A stretch of DNA of 64,000 nt, from contig JACKKP010000002.1 in the NCBI GenBank assembly GCA_024236375.1, positions 62,001 through 126,000 on the forward strand, in the 5' to 3' direction. The stretch comes from Rickettsiaceae bacterium (GTDB lineage Bacteria > Pseudomonadota > Alphaproteobacteria > Rickettsiales > Rickettsiaceae). Shown in pieces: positions 54,024 through 63,790 of the stretch (position 1 is its first letter; every line of letters begins with the position of its first letter). The translations under genes were made by a program, and so were the position numbers. A model generated the notes under the pieces. That model ran no database searches. It was not told the DNA's origin and was given only the letters and a program-made list of their open reading frames with translations.

Positions 54024-55259
54024 TTATATTAACTTAACCAATAAATGTCTTTTTTTACCTAATGATAGTTTAAATTGTTTATCAGCAAAATCATCAGGAA
54101 TAATTTGCATATTCTCATCTTCTACCATTTTATCATTGATTTTTAATCCGCCTCCACGAATCAACCTACGTGCTTCACTTTTAGAACTAGAAAGCGAGTT
54201 ATCAAATAATAATTCATTAATTGTTAAGCCACTTTGATATTGCTTCATAATAATTTCTAAGCTAGGTAAATCTGCTGCATATCCTGCTTGTTCAAAAATT
54301 TGTTCTGCAGTGTGCAGCGCTTTCTCAGCTGCTTTAGTACCATGGCAAATTTCTGTTACTTTATAAGCTAAAGTTTTTTTTGCCTTATTAATATCTTGTT
54401 TCAACACTGTCTCAAATTCTGATAATTCTTCATCGGAAAATTCACAATATAATTTTGCAAATCTAAGTACATCAGCATCTTCTGTATTACGCCAATATTG
54501 AAAATATTCATATGGGGATAGTTGTTCTTCATTAATCCATACAGCACCGCTCTCTGATTTACCCATTTTTTTGCCCGAAGAAGTAGTGAGTAGCGGTGTT
54601 GTTAATCCAAATCCACAACCAGTTCCAGTTTTACGGATTAATTCAACTCCCATAACAATATTGCCCCATTGATCGCTTCCACCCATTTGCAATATACACT
54701 CATAGTTTTTATTTAAATAGTAAAAATCATAAGCTTGCAACAGCATATAATTAAATTCTAAGAATGTTAAAGATTGTTCTCGCTCAAGTCGAGATTTGAC
54801 AGAATCCATAGTAAGCATACGGTTTACCGAAAATTCTCTACCCATTTCTTGTAAGAATTCTATATAACCAATTTTTTCTAACCACTCAGAATTATCAACC
54901 ATCACTGCATCAGTTGGGCCATCTCCAAATTTTATAAATTTACGCAGAGATTTCTTAATACCTTCCATATTTTTTTGTAAAGACTCAGCAGTTAAAATAG
55001 CACGTGTTTTATCTTTACCAGTCGGATCGCCAATTTTAGTAGTAGCACCACCCACTAATATAATCGGTTTATGTCCACATTTTTGCATTAATCTTAAAAT
55101 CATGATTTGCATTAAATTTCCAACATGCAAAGATTCGGCAGTGCAATCAAAGCCTATATAACCAGCAATTTTGCCCTGCTTCATTTTTTCTGCTAATTCT
55201 ATTTCGTGAGTGCATTGATAGAAATAACCACGCTTTTTAAACTCTTCTAAGAAATTCAT
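54024..55259 (-). CDS. tyrS: Tyrosyl-tRNA synthetase
   Basis: A class I synthetase of 411 residues. GYIGFDCTAESLHVGNLMQI (HIGH-type, HVGN at about 45) and GKKMGKSESGAVW (KMSKS-type, at about 230) are visible, with QMGGSDQWGNI between. The C-terminal 70 residues form the S4-like RNA-binding domain (SKSEARRLIRGGGLKINDK). Length and order fit the TyrRS of alphaproteobacteria. Monocistronic, divergent from the 1152-residue protein gene. Confidence 0.97.
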   Translation of the reverse strand: MNFLEEFKKRGYFYQCTHEIELAEKMKQGKIAGYIGFDCTAESLHVGNLMQIMILRLMQKCGHKPIILVGGATTKIGDPTGKDKTRAILTAESLQKNMEGIKKSLRKFIKFGDGPTDAVMVDNSEWLEKIGYIEFLQEMGREFSVNRMLTMDSVKSRLEREQSLTFLEFNYMLLQAYDFYYLNKNYECILQMGGSDQWGNIVMGVELIRKTGTGCGFGLTTPLLTTSSGKKMGKSESGAVWINEEQLSPYEYFQYWRNTEDADVLRFAKLYCEFSDEELSEFETVLKQDINKAKKTLAYKVTEICHGTKAAEKALHTAEQIFEQAGYAADLPSLEIIMKQYQSGLTINELLFDNSLSSSKSEARRLIRGGGLKINDKMVEDENMQIIPDDFADKQFKLSLGKKRHLLVKLI

Positions 55260-55468
55260 GATCTTAATTAATTGTTATTGATAAAAAACCTATTTTTAAC
55301 AAAAAAACATTATAAAAGCAAGTTAATAACTCATATAAACTAACAATGATTTATGCTAATAATTAATGATTATCGGCTTGTTTATAAAGTATTTTTTGCC
55401 GCTATAAAATTTACTTTTTTGCCAGAATATTAAAAAATTTATAAAAATTAACAATTAATTAATAATAA

Positions 55469-55497
55469 TTGACATTTATATAAAATAAAGTTATTAT
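55469..55497 (+). promoter_or_regulatory. Consensus promoter of the 1152-residue protein gene
   Basis: Perfect -35 TTGACA (55469-55474), exactly 17 bases, -10 TATTAT (55492-55497), 40 bases ahead of the ATG. One of the best promoters in the window. Confidence 0.8.
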
Positions 55498-55536
55498 CCA
55501 ATATTATAAAATGCTTAAGGTAAAATAGCAACTATT

Positions 55537-58500
55537 ATGAAAACTTTAATATCAAAGGAAAATAACACTATTATTGATACAAATGTAGAGACACAATCTA
55601 TTCCAAAAAAGTTAATGAACTCGGTTTCGGAGGCTAAGGTAATTTCAAATGGTCATTTCAACACAATCGAGTCCTTGGATAACAAACCAAATATTGCTAA
55701 TACTTTACAAAATGTATTTTACAATACTAAATCTGAATCTAATATTAATAATAACATCGACTATAGCGAAAGATTTGATCAAGACAATGAACAATTGGAA
55801 GAGTTATTAAATAAAGCACTTATATTAATTAATAATCCGAGCTTGAATAATATAATACAGCCAAACCTCTATGAATCTTCACAAAATTCTTTTGATAATA
55901 AAAATAAGGAACTTTCTTCAGATGATCTAGCATCTTTCCGGAAATTAGTATGCACAATATTTGTTATGCAAAATGCCAAACTATATCAACTTGAATGGGA
56001 GAAGCATCAACAGAAACTAACTCAAGACTACGAAAATTTGCAAGAACGTAAGACATCACTCAACCAATATCAACAACAATTGTCAGATAATAAGAGTAAG
56101 ATAGATAAATGTCAGGAAATGCTTAGTGAACAGCGTAATTGTTACTTGCAAGATGTACAAACATTAAGTACTGCCCAACAAGAATTAGATAAGAATTTAA
56201 AAAAATTAGCCCAGGAGCAGCAAGAATTAGCTCAAAAGCAGCAAAAATTAGATAAGAATTTAGAAGAATTAGATAAGAATTTAGAAGAATTAGATAAGAA
56301 CTTAGAAGAATTAGGTTCTCAATTTCCATTTAAGGAAGATTTATCTAATATTAATGAAATTAACAATACAATAATAGATTTATTTTTTAGATGGTGTGTC
56401 AAGAAACATCCAAGTGAAGTAGAGCAATTATTGCCGCTATGCTTCCATAAGCACAATATTTTGGACTCTAGCATTAAACAAGTTGGACACAATGCATCTG
56501 AAGAGTTAAAAGAGCTAAGTGTTTCATCTGAGAATTTGTCTAACAGTGATGATCTATATAGTTCAACTGATGAAGATGACACATCGTCTATAACACAAAC
56601 AATCACTTATAGTGATTATATAAATAGTAAAAAACTCAATTTAGATGATAGCGTATTAGATGATAGCGTATCACCTGCATTAGACGAAATTACAAAACTA
56701 TCAAATATCATTTTTGCAGCATATTTAATCGGACAATACGAATTAGTTAAAACATTAATTAACCACTCCATGAATATTGAGAATCGTTTAGAGAGTGACG
56801 ACTCATACCAACAGAACACCAATTCCACATCATCATCTATCACACAAAAAAACGTTTTAAACTTCAAATGTTTAATATTTATTTATGACTTTGTAGGCGA
56901 AAGGAAAATATTTAATAATACCACATTCTCTGATGTTATCATCCCAGAAATTACCTCTAAAACACAAGAGGCATTATTAAGTAATATTATTATTACGATA
57001 GGCGATAAGCGAGAAATCACTATCAACCCAATATCAAAAGACCAAAATTTTAATCTCCCTAATATCAAAAAATTAATTATAAGTAAAGAATTTGCTGATA
57101 TATTGGATTCTGCAATCATCTTTGAGAACAAAATAATACATGAGTTATTCCGCATATCTTTTCCTAATGCAAAGCTTATAGAATCATGGGATGTATTATT
57201 TCCAGATTATCCTCTAACAAAATTGTGGCAAGCAAAATTAGATTGCAACGACACTATATCTGAATCTGAGTCTAAGTCTGAGTCTAAGTCTGAGTCTAAG
57301 TCTGAGTCTAAGTCTGAGTCTAAGTCTGAGTCTAAGTCTAAGTCTAAGTCTAAGTCTGAGTCTGATATAAAATTTAAAAATTTTATATCTCAATATTTAC
57401 AATATACTAACTTTGACCAAGAATTAGTTGATACATATTACGAACAACATAAAAAATCTACTATTGCTTCGGTTAATGATATTCTTCTAAACTCTAAAAA
57501 GAACCCGAATTTAAGTACAATAGACTTAGAAAAATCCACTCAGGATAATGGAATAGGTAGTAGCGGATTATTCGATGAAAATGATTCTCAATTCAAAACA
57601 CTAATATCTGCATCACTTGAGTGCATAGGCGACGCAAAATTTACTACAAGAATAAACAAGATACTATCACAAGAAATATTGAGTGAGTCTTTGCAAAATT
57701 CTTTTATTAATACTGAACAAGTTGAAACCATTCCTTCGATAGAAAATGCACAATGTTTTCGAAAACTCATATGTGCTATATTTATTAAAGATAATTATAA
57801 AGTATATCAGCAAAAATGGAATGAACATAAAAAACAATTAACTCAAGATCAAACAAAATTAATTGAAAGGCAGAATGAGTTGACTGAAAGGCAGAATGAG
57901 TTGACTGAAAGGCAGAAAGAGTTGAAACAACAGCAGAAAGACGCATCTCAATATCACATAACATTAAATAAGCATGAAAATAAATCCGCTGCAATGCAGA
58001 AGGAGTTGGATAAACATCAACAGTATTTGACTGCACAACAAACAACTCTCGACACAGAACAACAAAAATTGCTTAAACAGCAGAATGAGTTGACTGAAAG
58101 GCAGGATGAAATTCAAAAACAATTAAATAAGGATTTTCCGTTTGATCAGAATGCATCAAACATTCAAGATATTGATCAAGATGATATAGATTTATTAGTT
58201 CAATGGTGTTTAATAAAACAACCTAGAGATGTAATAAAGATTTGGGACCTGTGTTTTCCTGAGTCACATATTTTTCATTCCTGGGAATTATTTGCTCCAA
58301 ATTATACAATTTATCAACTTTGGCAAGACAACCGCAACAATTTGAAAGAATTAAGTTTCACAAAGTTTATTAAAGATTTTTTTCCAAATTATACAACTTT
58401 TAATGAAGATAATAAGATAATTGATGCATTACTTTCAGAATATAAACTCGATAGTGACGATTGGGGAGAGACTTTTGGTACTTCAGAAGAATATCACTTA

Positions 58501-58995
58501 CATAAAAAAGAAAACTATGATACACAAAATAATTCTTCTATCATTAATTGTAAACAATCTGATACAAAATTATTGATAAAAGAAACTAATGTTCAAGACA
58601 CCCCAGCTACCGATCAAGATACATCACGCCTCATTAATGAATGGATAACATCTTCACAAGAAATGAATAATTCTACCGGCTTCTTTTCATCAGTAGCAGG
58701 ATTTTTTTCTGATATATTATCGGGTACAACAAATTTTTTCAAAAATTTGTTTGGTTTTTCAAATCAAGAAGGCAATATAACAGAGCAATCATCTCAAGCA
58801 ACACAAACTATCGGTGATATGTCATCTTCTGACAAAGATATAGAACCACATGGGGTTTTTAGTACGTTATATAATTATATAGCTAGCTTTTTTTATGATG
58901 AAACAATTTCTCATTCAGCTTCATCAACACAAGTTGAGACGCAGTTAGACCCTACACGAGTTGAGCTGGGAGGCGATACCAAAGTACTGGATTAA
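55537..58995 (+). CDS. Large internally duplicated coiled-coil protein, possible effector
   Basis: A 1152-residue protein I do not recognise. It is built from two related modules: residues about 88-312 with a displaced tail at 528-650, and about 688-975. Matching landmarks are FRKLVCTIFVMQNAKLYQ against FRKLICAIFIKDNYKVYQ, QFPFKEDLSNI against DFPFDQNASNI, and FPNAKLIESWDVLFPDY against FPESHIFHSWELFAPNY. Each module holds a heptad-repeat coiled coil (LDKNLEE units at about 212-262, ERQNELT units at about 765-858). Residues 313-527 look like an insertion in the first module. Residues 575-610 are a Ser-Glu/Ser-Lys array. The C-terminus has two aromatic segments, GFFSSVAGFFSDILSG (about 1047) and GVFSTLYNYIASFF (about 1106). 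No signal peptide. It has its own consensus promoter. Confidence 0.8.
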   Translation: MKTLISKENNTIIDTNVETQSIPKKLMNSVSEAKVISNGHFNTIESLDNKPNIANTLQNVFYNTKSESNINNNIDYSERFDQDNEQLEELLNKALILINNPSLNNIIQPNLYESSQNSFDNKNKELSSDDLASFRKLVCTIFVMQNAKLYQLEWEKHQQKLTQDYENLQERKTSLNQYQQQLSDNKSKIDKCQEMLSEQRNCYLQDVQTLSTAQQELDKNLKKLAQEQQELAQKQQKLDKNLEELDKNLEELDKNLEELGSQFPFKEDLSNINEINNTIIDLFFRWCVKKHPSEVEQLLPLCFHKHNILDSSIKQVGHNASEELKELSVSSENLSNSDDLYSSTDEDDTSSITQTITYSDYINSKKLNLDDSVLDDSVSPALDEITKLSNIIFAAYLIGQYELVKTLINHSMNIENRLESDDSYQQNTNSTSSSITQKNVLNFKCLIFIYDFVGERKIFNNTTFSDVIIPEITSKTQEALLSNIIITIGDKREITINPISKDQNFNLPNIKKLIISKEFADILDSAIIFENKIIHELFRISFPNAKLIESWDVLFPDYPLTKLWQAKLDCNDTISESESKSESKSESKSESKSESKSESKSKSKSKSESDIKFKNFISQYLQYTNFDQELVDTYYEQHKKSTIASVNDILLNSKKNPNLSTIDLEKSTQDNGIGSSGLFDENDSQFKTLISASLECIGDAKFTTRINKILSQEILSESLQNSFINTEQVETIPSIENAQCFRKLICAIFIKDNYKVYQQKWNEHKKQLTQDQTKLIERQNELTERQNELTERQKELKQQQKDASQYHITLNKHENKSAAMQKELDKHQQYLTAQQTTLDTEQQKLLKQQNELTERQDEIQKQLNKDFPFDQNASNIQDIDQDDIDLLVQWCLIKQPRDVIKIWDLCFPESHIFHSWELFAPNYTIYQLWQDNRNNLKELSFTKFIKDFFPNYTTFNEDNKIIDALLSEYKLDSDDWGETFGTSEEYHLHKKENYDTQNNSSIINCKQSDTKLLIKETNVQDTPATDQDTSRLINEWITSSQEMNNSTGFFSSVAGFFSDILSGTTNFFKNLFGFSNQEGNITEQSSQATQTIGDMSSSDKDIEPHGVFSTLYNYIASFFYDETISHSASSTQVETQLDPTRVELGGDTKVLD
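56175..56315 (+). repeat. Heptad-coding repeat, first module
   Basis: Repeated 21-base units (core TTAGATAAGAATTTAGAAGAA, varied) coding LDKNLEE, with related QEL-AQKQQ units before them. Near-identity at DNA level in the last three copies. Confidence 0.8.
57259..57364 (+). repeat. Hexanucleotide array coding Ser-Glu/Ser-Lys
   Basis: About 18 uninterrupted 6-base units, TCTGAG (or TCTGAA) and TCTAAG, mostly alternating and then mostly TCTAAG. All units keep frame, so length changes alter only a charged Ser-rich linker. Confidence 0.95.
57866..58110 (+). repeat. Heptad-coding repeat, second module
   Basis: 21-base units with the core GAAAGGCAGAATGAGTTGACT coding ERQNELT, three in a row at about 57866-57925 and another at about 58080-58105. 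The rest of the stretch is more diverged coiled coil. Confidence 0.8.
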
Positions 58996-59289
58996 GAGAT
59001 TACATCTTCTTAATAACTAAAATATATTTCTTATTAAAAAATATGGCTTATGTCTTGTGCACAAGCCATTAATTTTATAACAGCATTTTAGTTTTCGTTT
59101 TTCTCATAAGATAAAAAATTACACTACATCTGATCTATTATTTTACAACTTTTTTACTAAAGACATAATTATAGTAAAAAGTACTCACCATAAAAAATTA
59201 ATAATCAAAAAATACCTTTATCAAAAATTTTTCTTTATTTAAAAAAAAATAAAGTGGAATATGGATATATTATATTTCTATTATTAATT
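58996..59289. other. Intergenic region with terminator
   Basis: About 290 bases between the 1152-residue protein gene and the autotransporter. It contains the hairpin terminator at 59043-59076. The rest is AT-rich with an A-run (59240-59250) just ahead of the autotransporter; no gene seen. Confidence 0.5.
59043..59076 (+). terminator. Intrinsic terminator of the 1152-residue protein gene
   Basis: ATGGCTT (59043-59049) pairs with AAGCCAT (59063-59069), with TAATTTT directly after it. The loop holds the palindrome CTTGTGCACAAG. Confidence 0.65.
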
Positions 59290-62200
59290 ATGAAAAAATT
59301 ACCTTATAAATCTTTGAACAATATCTTAATTAACACAATTTTAACTTCTTCTTTATTATGCTCTTATGAAACATATGCTCAAGAAGATATATGTAAATTT
59401 GTAGGAATAAGCGGTCCAATAACATATCAATATGATATTATTTGTTATGATAAAAAAACTGGGAATAATTTTTCTGCATTAATTGAAAATTCCACACAAA
59501 TAAATTTTGCTGAAAATGTTACTGTATCTGATACAGATCAAGCACATTTAGCTGGTATTAGAATAAATAGATCTAGTGACATAGTATTTTCTGATCCCGT
59601 AAGAATTAATAATATACGCGATGCAGAAAATGATTTAATCCCTAGTCTGTGGATTTCTAGTTCACAAGGTTCATTTGATGATCGCTTAACAATATCAAAT
59701 GTTTTTGAACCAGTGACCTTAGGCCCGAATACTTCTGGTATTAGAATAGATAATAATTCTAAATTTAATTTTAATCATTTAGTCAGGGTGAATAATGGAG
59801 CAGATTATGGATTATTAGTTACAGATGCTTCAATTGTTTCTTTTAATGATCGATCAGTATTTCAGCGTAGTAATAGATCTGAAAGAGCCGATACTATGTA
59901 CGGAGTTAGAGTCGAAAGAGAATCTGTGGCATTATTTAATGATGAATTAATTATAAGAAATATAGGTTTTAGAGAAAGAGAGGGTTCAGGAATAGGACTG
60001 TCTATTCAAGATTCACCAAAATCTGTTTTTAATGGGCCAGTATATATCAATACTTCTTCAAAAGATGCAAAAAGGCTTAAAAATACCTCAGCTCTTGAGA
60101 TAACTAACTCTACAGTATCTTTTGAAAAACTTCTATCTACATTAAATCAATATCAGCACATCACTCTTAAAGAAAATGCATATGTATCTTTCGGTGATAT
60201 TAGTATGTATAATAAACCAAGTTTAAAAATACCTTCTCAAGGTCTAGTAGTCTCTCCAGATGTAAAGCTTGCAATTTTTAATGGTTCAATTAACGCATAC
60301 AGTGTTTCTCAAGAAGCAATTAATATTCAAGGTCGCCCAGAACAAATAAGTTTTTTAGGTCCTATTGAAATAATTGACAGTTCTATAGGTATCCAATTAG
60401 AAGACCATGCTGACCCAAACTTTGCAGACACAATTAATATATTTAAGAAGAAAAATAAGAGAGCTACAAATAAAGGACTTGTCTTGAATTCAGCATCACG
60501 CGGCAATTTTGAATCTGATGTAATCATAAGTGGGATGAATGAAGTAGCTGTTGAAATTAATGACTCTTACCCAAATTTTAATAGACCGCTGATAATTAAT
60601 GATTCTTATAATGGTATATTAATTAATGGTGGCCAACCTAGATTTCATAGTGATATTATATTAGATAATTCACAAAATACTAGTAATATTGGCATAGCGG
60701 TCAATAATGCATCAATTAACTTTGAAGGAAAAATTATATCTAATAATTACATGTATGGTATAGAATTAACACAAAATTCTAATATACAATTTGATGGTCC
60801 AGTAAGTTTAGATTATAACATAGGAGATGAAAATAAAAATACCTCATATGGAGTTCTAATTACAAAATCAAAAGCTTACTTTAATGATAATGTTAATATC
60901 AGTCAATATAATAATGGAATAGTCACAGACCAGGGGAGTTCTATAATATTAAAAGGTAATTTAAATATTATAGAACATAATATTGGGACAGCAATCAACC
61001 TTAATTTACCAGCATTTAGCGAATTTAATAATATTACAATTACTGGTCATTCTGATGCAAACCTAACTAATAAAAAAGGTATTTTATTAACAAAAAATGA
61101 GATCATTAGGCCAGTAGGACAAATTGATATTGATCCATACGACATAAACAACATATTACTAATGTCTCCAAATGTATTATTTAAAGGTGATATGGAATTA
61201 AATAAACTTGATGTTGCTGCTGAAATAAAAAATACCAATGCAAAATTTGAAGGTAATTTGGTAATTAATGATTCGCTGATCGGATTAAGTTTAATAGGTG
61301 ATAAACGCTATATTAAAGAAAATAGAAATGCTATTGCCACTTTTAGTAAACCTGTATTAATCAACAATACCGCAAGTGCAATCATAGCATATGATGATTC
61401 TATTGTTTATTTCAGTGATAATGTAGTAATTAACAACAGTTCGACTGGTATAGAAATGCTAGGCAATGATGCAATGGCTCGCATATATTTTATGAATGGT
61501 TTGACCATTAACGACTCAGATAATATATCTAATCATGATATTATTATTAAAGGTGCAAAGAACTTCATTAAATTCGGTGGTGAGGCACCAGTTCATGCTA
61601 AAATACAAACTACATTAGACAATAATGGTACTATTATTTTTGATAATATACCAACTATTTCCCGTCCAATTGGTGAGAATGGTAAAAAATTACAATTAGT
61701 AGAATTTAATGTTAATGACAGCAATAAAAAACTTGTTTTAAGTCAAAATATCTATGCAACTAATATAATAATACCTGATTTAACAATTGCACTAGATGAT
61801 AACATTACTTTAGGAGGCAATATATTAATTAATAATACTCAATTTGAACTTCATGACAAAATATTAAATTTGGATGGACGTATTATAAGTGGCCAAAATA
61901 CTGCTATCAAAATATCTACGAGATTTGACGGTTATAATGGTGGTCATTTCCAATTTAATGATAATATTGCTTCAGAAATTGATTTCTCCGATTCTGAGGA
62001 AATAGTATTTTATATTTACGAGACACCGGCTGCACCGATGATTAAATTGGGAGAAACAAGAACAATTGAGATGTTTGCGGATCAAGCTATTCATAATCTC
62101 AAACTAACTGATATAAATAACATTAGTATTATTACTAATAATCCATTTGTTGAATGGCGTATTGATACCCAAGAAGGTATTTTATCCCAAAGTTTAAAGA

Positions 62201-63291
62201 ATAATGGAATTAATAATATGTTTGCAATGGTAAATAGTAATCAATCTATTACACCATTAATGCAAAATAATGAATTTGTTGAAGAATTATATAATATTAT
62301 TCTAAGTAAAGGACCTATAGGGGGCGCAGAAACTATAGATAGATTAACTAATAATAATATAGTGGCTACTTCTACCGCGCCTTTAAGTGATATTGAAACT
62401 AGTGTTGTAGATAACAGACTTTTCAATATGGTCGGGGCTGGTGATGAAGAACCAATATACGGCGCTTGGTTTTCTCCATTATATGGAAAAGCTACACAGA
62501 AACAAAGATTAACTCAGCCAGGGTTTAAATCATATTATACTGGTAGTATAATTGGCTTTGATAGCAAATTTGATGATTATCTGACAGTTGGAGTGGCTGG
62601 TGGTATTTCACATGGTAAGATAAATCATACTGATTTAAATATAGGTGACAAAACTAATTATACATCATATTTCGGGATAATTTATCTTACATATGATATA
62701 TCCGAGCAATGGCATATGCAAAATACTTTGTCTTATGGCTACTCAAAAGTTCATAATACTGAAGTTAGAACTAGTACCCCAACTAACAAAATTGCTAGAG
62801 CTGATTATAGCGAAAGAAGAGTTGCCGGTAATATTGGATTTGGCTATAAAAAATTATTAAATGATAATATGTTATTAATGCCATTTTTTGCTTTAGATTT
62901 TAATAGATTAGGCAGTGTCAAATATGCTGAAACTGGTGCCGATATACAAAATCTGAAATTTTCTAGAAAAAGTATGACACAATTAGATGGTATTATAGGC
63001 GCAAGATTATCTCGTGTTTATGAGTATAATAATTATGTGTTAACACCTGCTATTGTTGCTAATATGCGTTATGCATTATCTAAAAGACGAATTAATACGG
63101 ATATAAGAATTGCATCTGATGATACACAAATCACACAAAATATTATTTCTCCTGATCGTAAATTATATAGATTAGGAACTAATATAAATATTAACAAAGA
63201 TAATATGGATTATTTTATAAGTTATGAATATCGCAGAGCAAGTAAATTTGATAGTCACCAAGGTACTATAAAAATTCAAATTAGCTTTTAA
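59290..63291 (+). CDS. Sca-like autotransporter
   Basis: A 1333-residue surface protein from ATG 59290. An in-frame GTG at 59254 would add 12 residues but spoil the signal peptide MKKLPYKSLNNILINTIL...SYETYAQED (cleavage probably after TYA, about residue 31). Residues about 32-1000 are the passenger: many short units of the form F.g.v.i.n....i....s, as expected of a beta-helix. Residues about 1057-1333 are the autotransporter barrel, beginning GAWFSPLYGKATQKQ with YTGSIIGFDSKF soon after, and ending in the outer-membrane signature IKIQISF with terminal Phe. Rickettsial Sca proteins of this type are adhesins. No cysteine pair stands out beyond the first 70 residues. A tRNA-Ala follows convergently. 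Confidence 0.93.
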   Translation: MKKLPYKSLNNILINTILTSSLLCSYETYAQEDICKFVGISGPITYQYDIICYDKKTGNNFSALIENSTQINFAENVTVSDTDQAHLAGIRINRSSDIVFSDPVRINNIRDAENDLIPSLWISSSQGSFDDRLTISNVFEPVTLGPNTSGIRIDNNSKFNFNHLVRVNNGADYGLLVTDASIVSFNDRSVFQRSNRSERADTMYGVRVERESVALFNDELIIRNIGFREREGSGIGLSIQDSPKSVFNGPVYINTSSKDAKRLKNTSALEITNSTVSFEKLLSTLNQYQHITLKENAYVSFGDISMYNKPSLKIPSQGLVVSPDVKLAIFNGSINAYSVSQEAINIQGRPEQISFLGPIEIIDSSIGIQLEDHADPNFADTINIFKKKNKRATNKGLVLNSASRGNFESDVIISGMNEVAVEINDSYPNFNRPLIINDSYNGILINGGQPRFHSDIILDNSQNTSNIGIAVNNASINFEGKIISNNYMYGIELTQNSNIQFDGPVSLDYNIGDENKNTSYGVLITKSKAYFNDNVNISQYNNGIVTDQGSSIILKGNLNIIEHNIGTAINLNLPAFSEFNNITITGHSDANLTNKKGILLTKNEIIRPVGQIDIDPYDINNILLMSPNVLFKGDMELNKLDVAAEIKNTNAKFEGNLVINDSLIGLSLIGDKRYIKENRNAIATFSKPVLINNTASAIIAYDDSIVYFSDNVVINNSSTGIEMLGNDAMARIYFMNGLTINDSDNISNHDIIIKGAKNFIKFGGEAPVHAKIQTTLDNNGTIIFDNIPTISRPIGENGKKLQLVEFNVNDSNKKLVLSQNIYATNIIIPDLTIALDDNITLGGNILINNTQFELHDKILNLDGRIISGQNTAIKISTRFDGYNGGHFQFNDNIASEIDFSDSEEIVFYIYETPAAPMIKLGETRTIEMFADQAIHNLKLTDINNISIITNNPFVEWRIDTQEGILSQSLKNNGINNMFAMVNSNQSITPLMQNNEFVEELYNIILSKGPIGGAETIDRLTNNNIVATSTAPLSDIETSVVDNRLFNMVGAGDEEPIYGAWFSPLYGKATQKQRLTQPGFKSYYTGSIIGFDSKFDDYLTVGVAGGISHGKINHTDLNIGDKTNYTSYFGIIYLTYDISEQWHMQNTLSYGYSKVHNTEVRTSTPTNKIARADYSERRVAGNIGFGYKKLLNDNMLLMPFFALDFNRLGSVKYAETGADIQNLKFSRKSMTQLDGIIGARLSRVYEYNNYVLTPAIVANMRYALSKRRINTDIRIASDDTQITQNIISPDRKLYRLGTNININKDNMDYFISYEYRRASKFDSHQGTIKIQISF

Positions 63292-63329
63292 TAAAAGACG
63301 AAGAGACTTTGAGACGCCCCTATAAAATC

Positions 63330-63405
63330 TGGTGGAGCCAGGCGGAATCGAACCGCCGACCTTTTGAATGCCATTCAAACGCTCTACCAACTGAGCTATG
63401 ACCCC
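63330..63405 (-). tRNA. tRNA-Ala (GGC)
   Basis: Read on the minus strand: acceptor GGGGTCA/TGGCTCC with wobble pairs, D-arm GCTC...GAGC, anticodon arm TTTGA-ATGGCAT-TCAAA with anticodon GGC, T-arm GGCGG-TTCGATT-CCGCC, CCA encoded (63332-63330). Confidence 0.96.
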
Positions 63406-63790
63406 AAGTAATAATATCGGATTATATGGAAATAATTATTTGAAGCAACCAATTTTTTCTAAAACAACTATAGACCATTAGCTTGATCCTATAAGGAATA
63501 TTATTAATATATATTATTCATAATTATTTAAAAAGCTTTACTAAAATCCCTATAAAAATTATTTTCACATACATCTCTTATATTTTCTTACTTTGTGAAT
63601 ATATTGATTATAACAATTTATAGTACCATAAACAATCTTAGCCATATTTACTATCAATTAAAGTTGATCTCTTTTTACAAAAGTCCCTTTAATATATTTT
63701 GCTCAGTATCCCCCACACAAACAACCTCACTCTATATACAAGCAATATTTTCATATTTATTTACTAATAAATGAACTACTTAACCAAATT
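63406..63790. other. Gene-free stretch ahead of tRNA-Ala
   Basis: About 385 AT-rich bases. It contains the tRNA-Ala promoter (63421-63448). Short frames on the minus strand (a 26-codon frame beginning MAKIVYG and a 21-codon frame beginning MKILLVY) have no ribosome sites and look fortuitous. Confidence 0.5.
63421..63448 (-). promoter_or_regulatory. Promoter of tRNA-Ala
   Basis: On the minus strand -35 TTGCTT (63448-63443), 16-base spacer, perfect -10 TATAAT (63426-63421), 16 bases before the mature tRNA. Confidence 0.65.

Noticed and set aside
57259..57364. CRISPR-like array
   Set aside because: The repeats are six bases long, contiguous and in frame inside a gene; there are no spacers and no cas genes in the window.
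59254..59289. 12-codon upstream extension of the autotransporter from GTG
   Set aside because: It would place hydrophobic residues before the charged n-region MKKLPYK; the ATG at 59290 gives a normal signal peptide.
63406..63790. Short peptides MAKIVYG... and MKILLVY... on the minus strand
   Set aside because: Frames of 21-26 codons without ribosome-binding sites in an AT-rich stretch are expected by chance.
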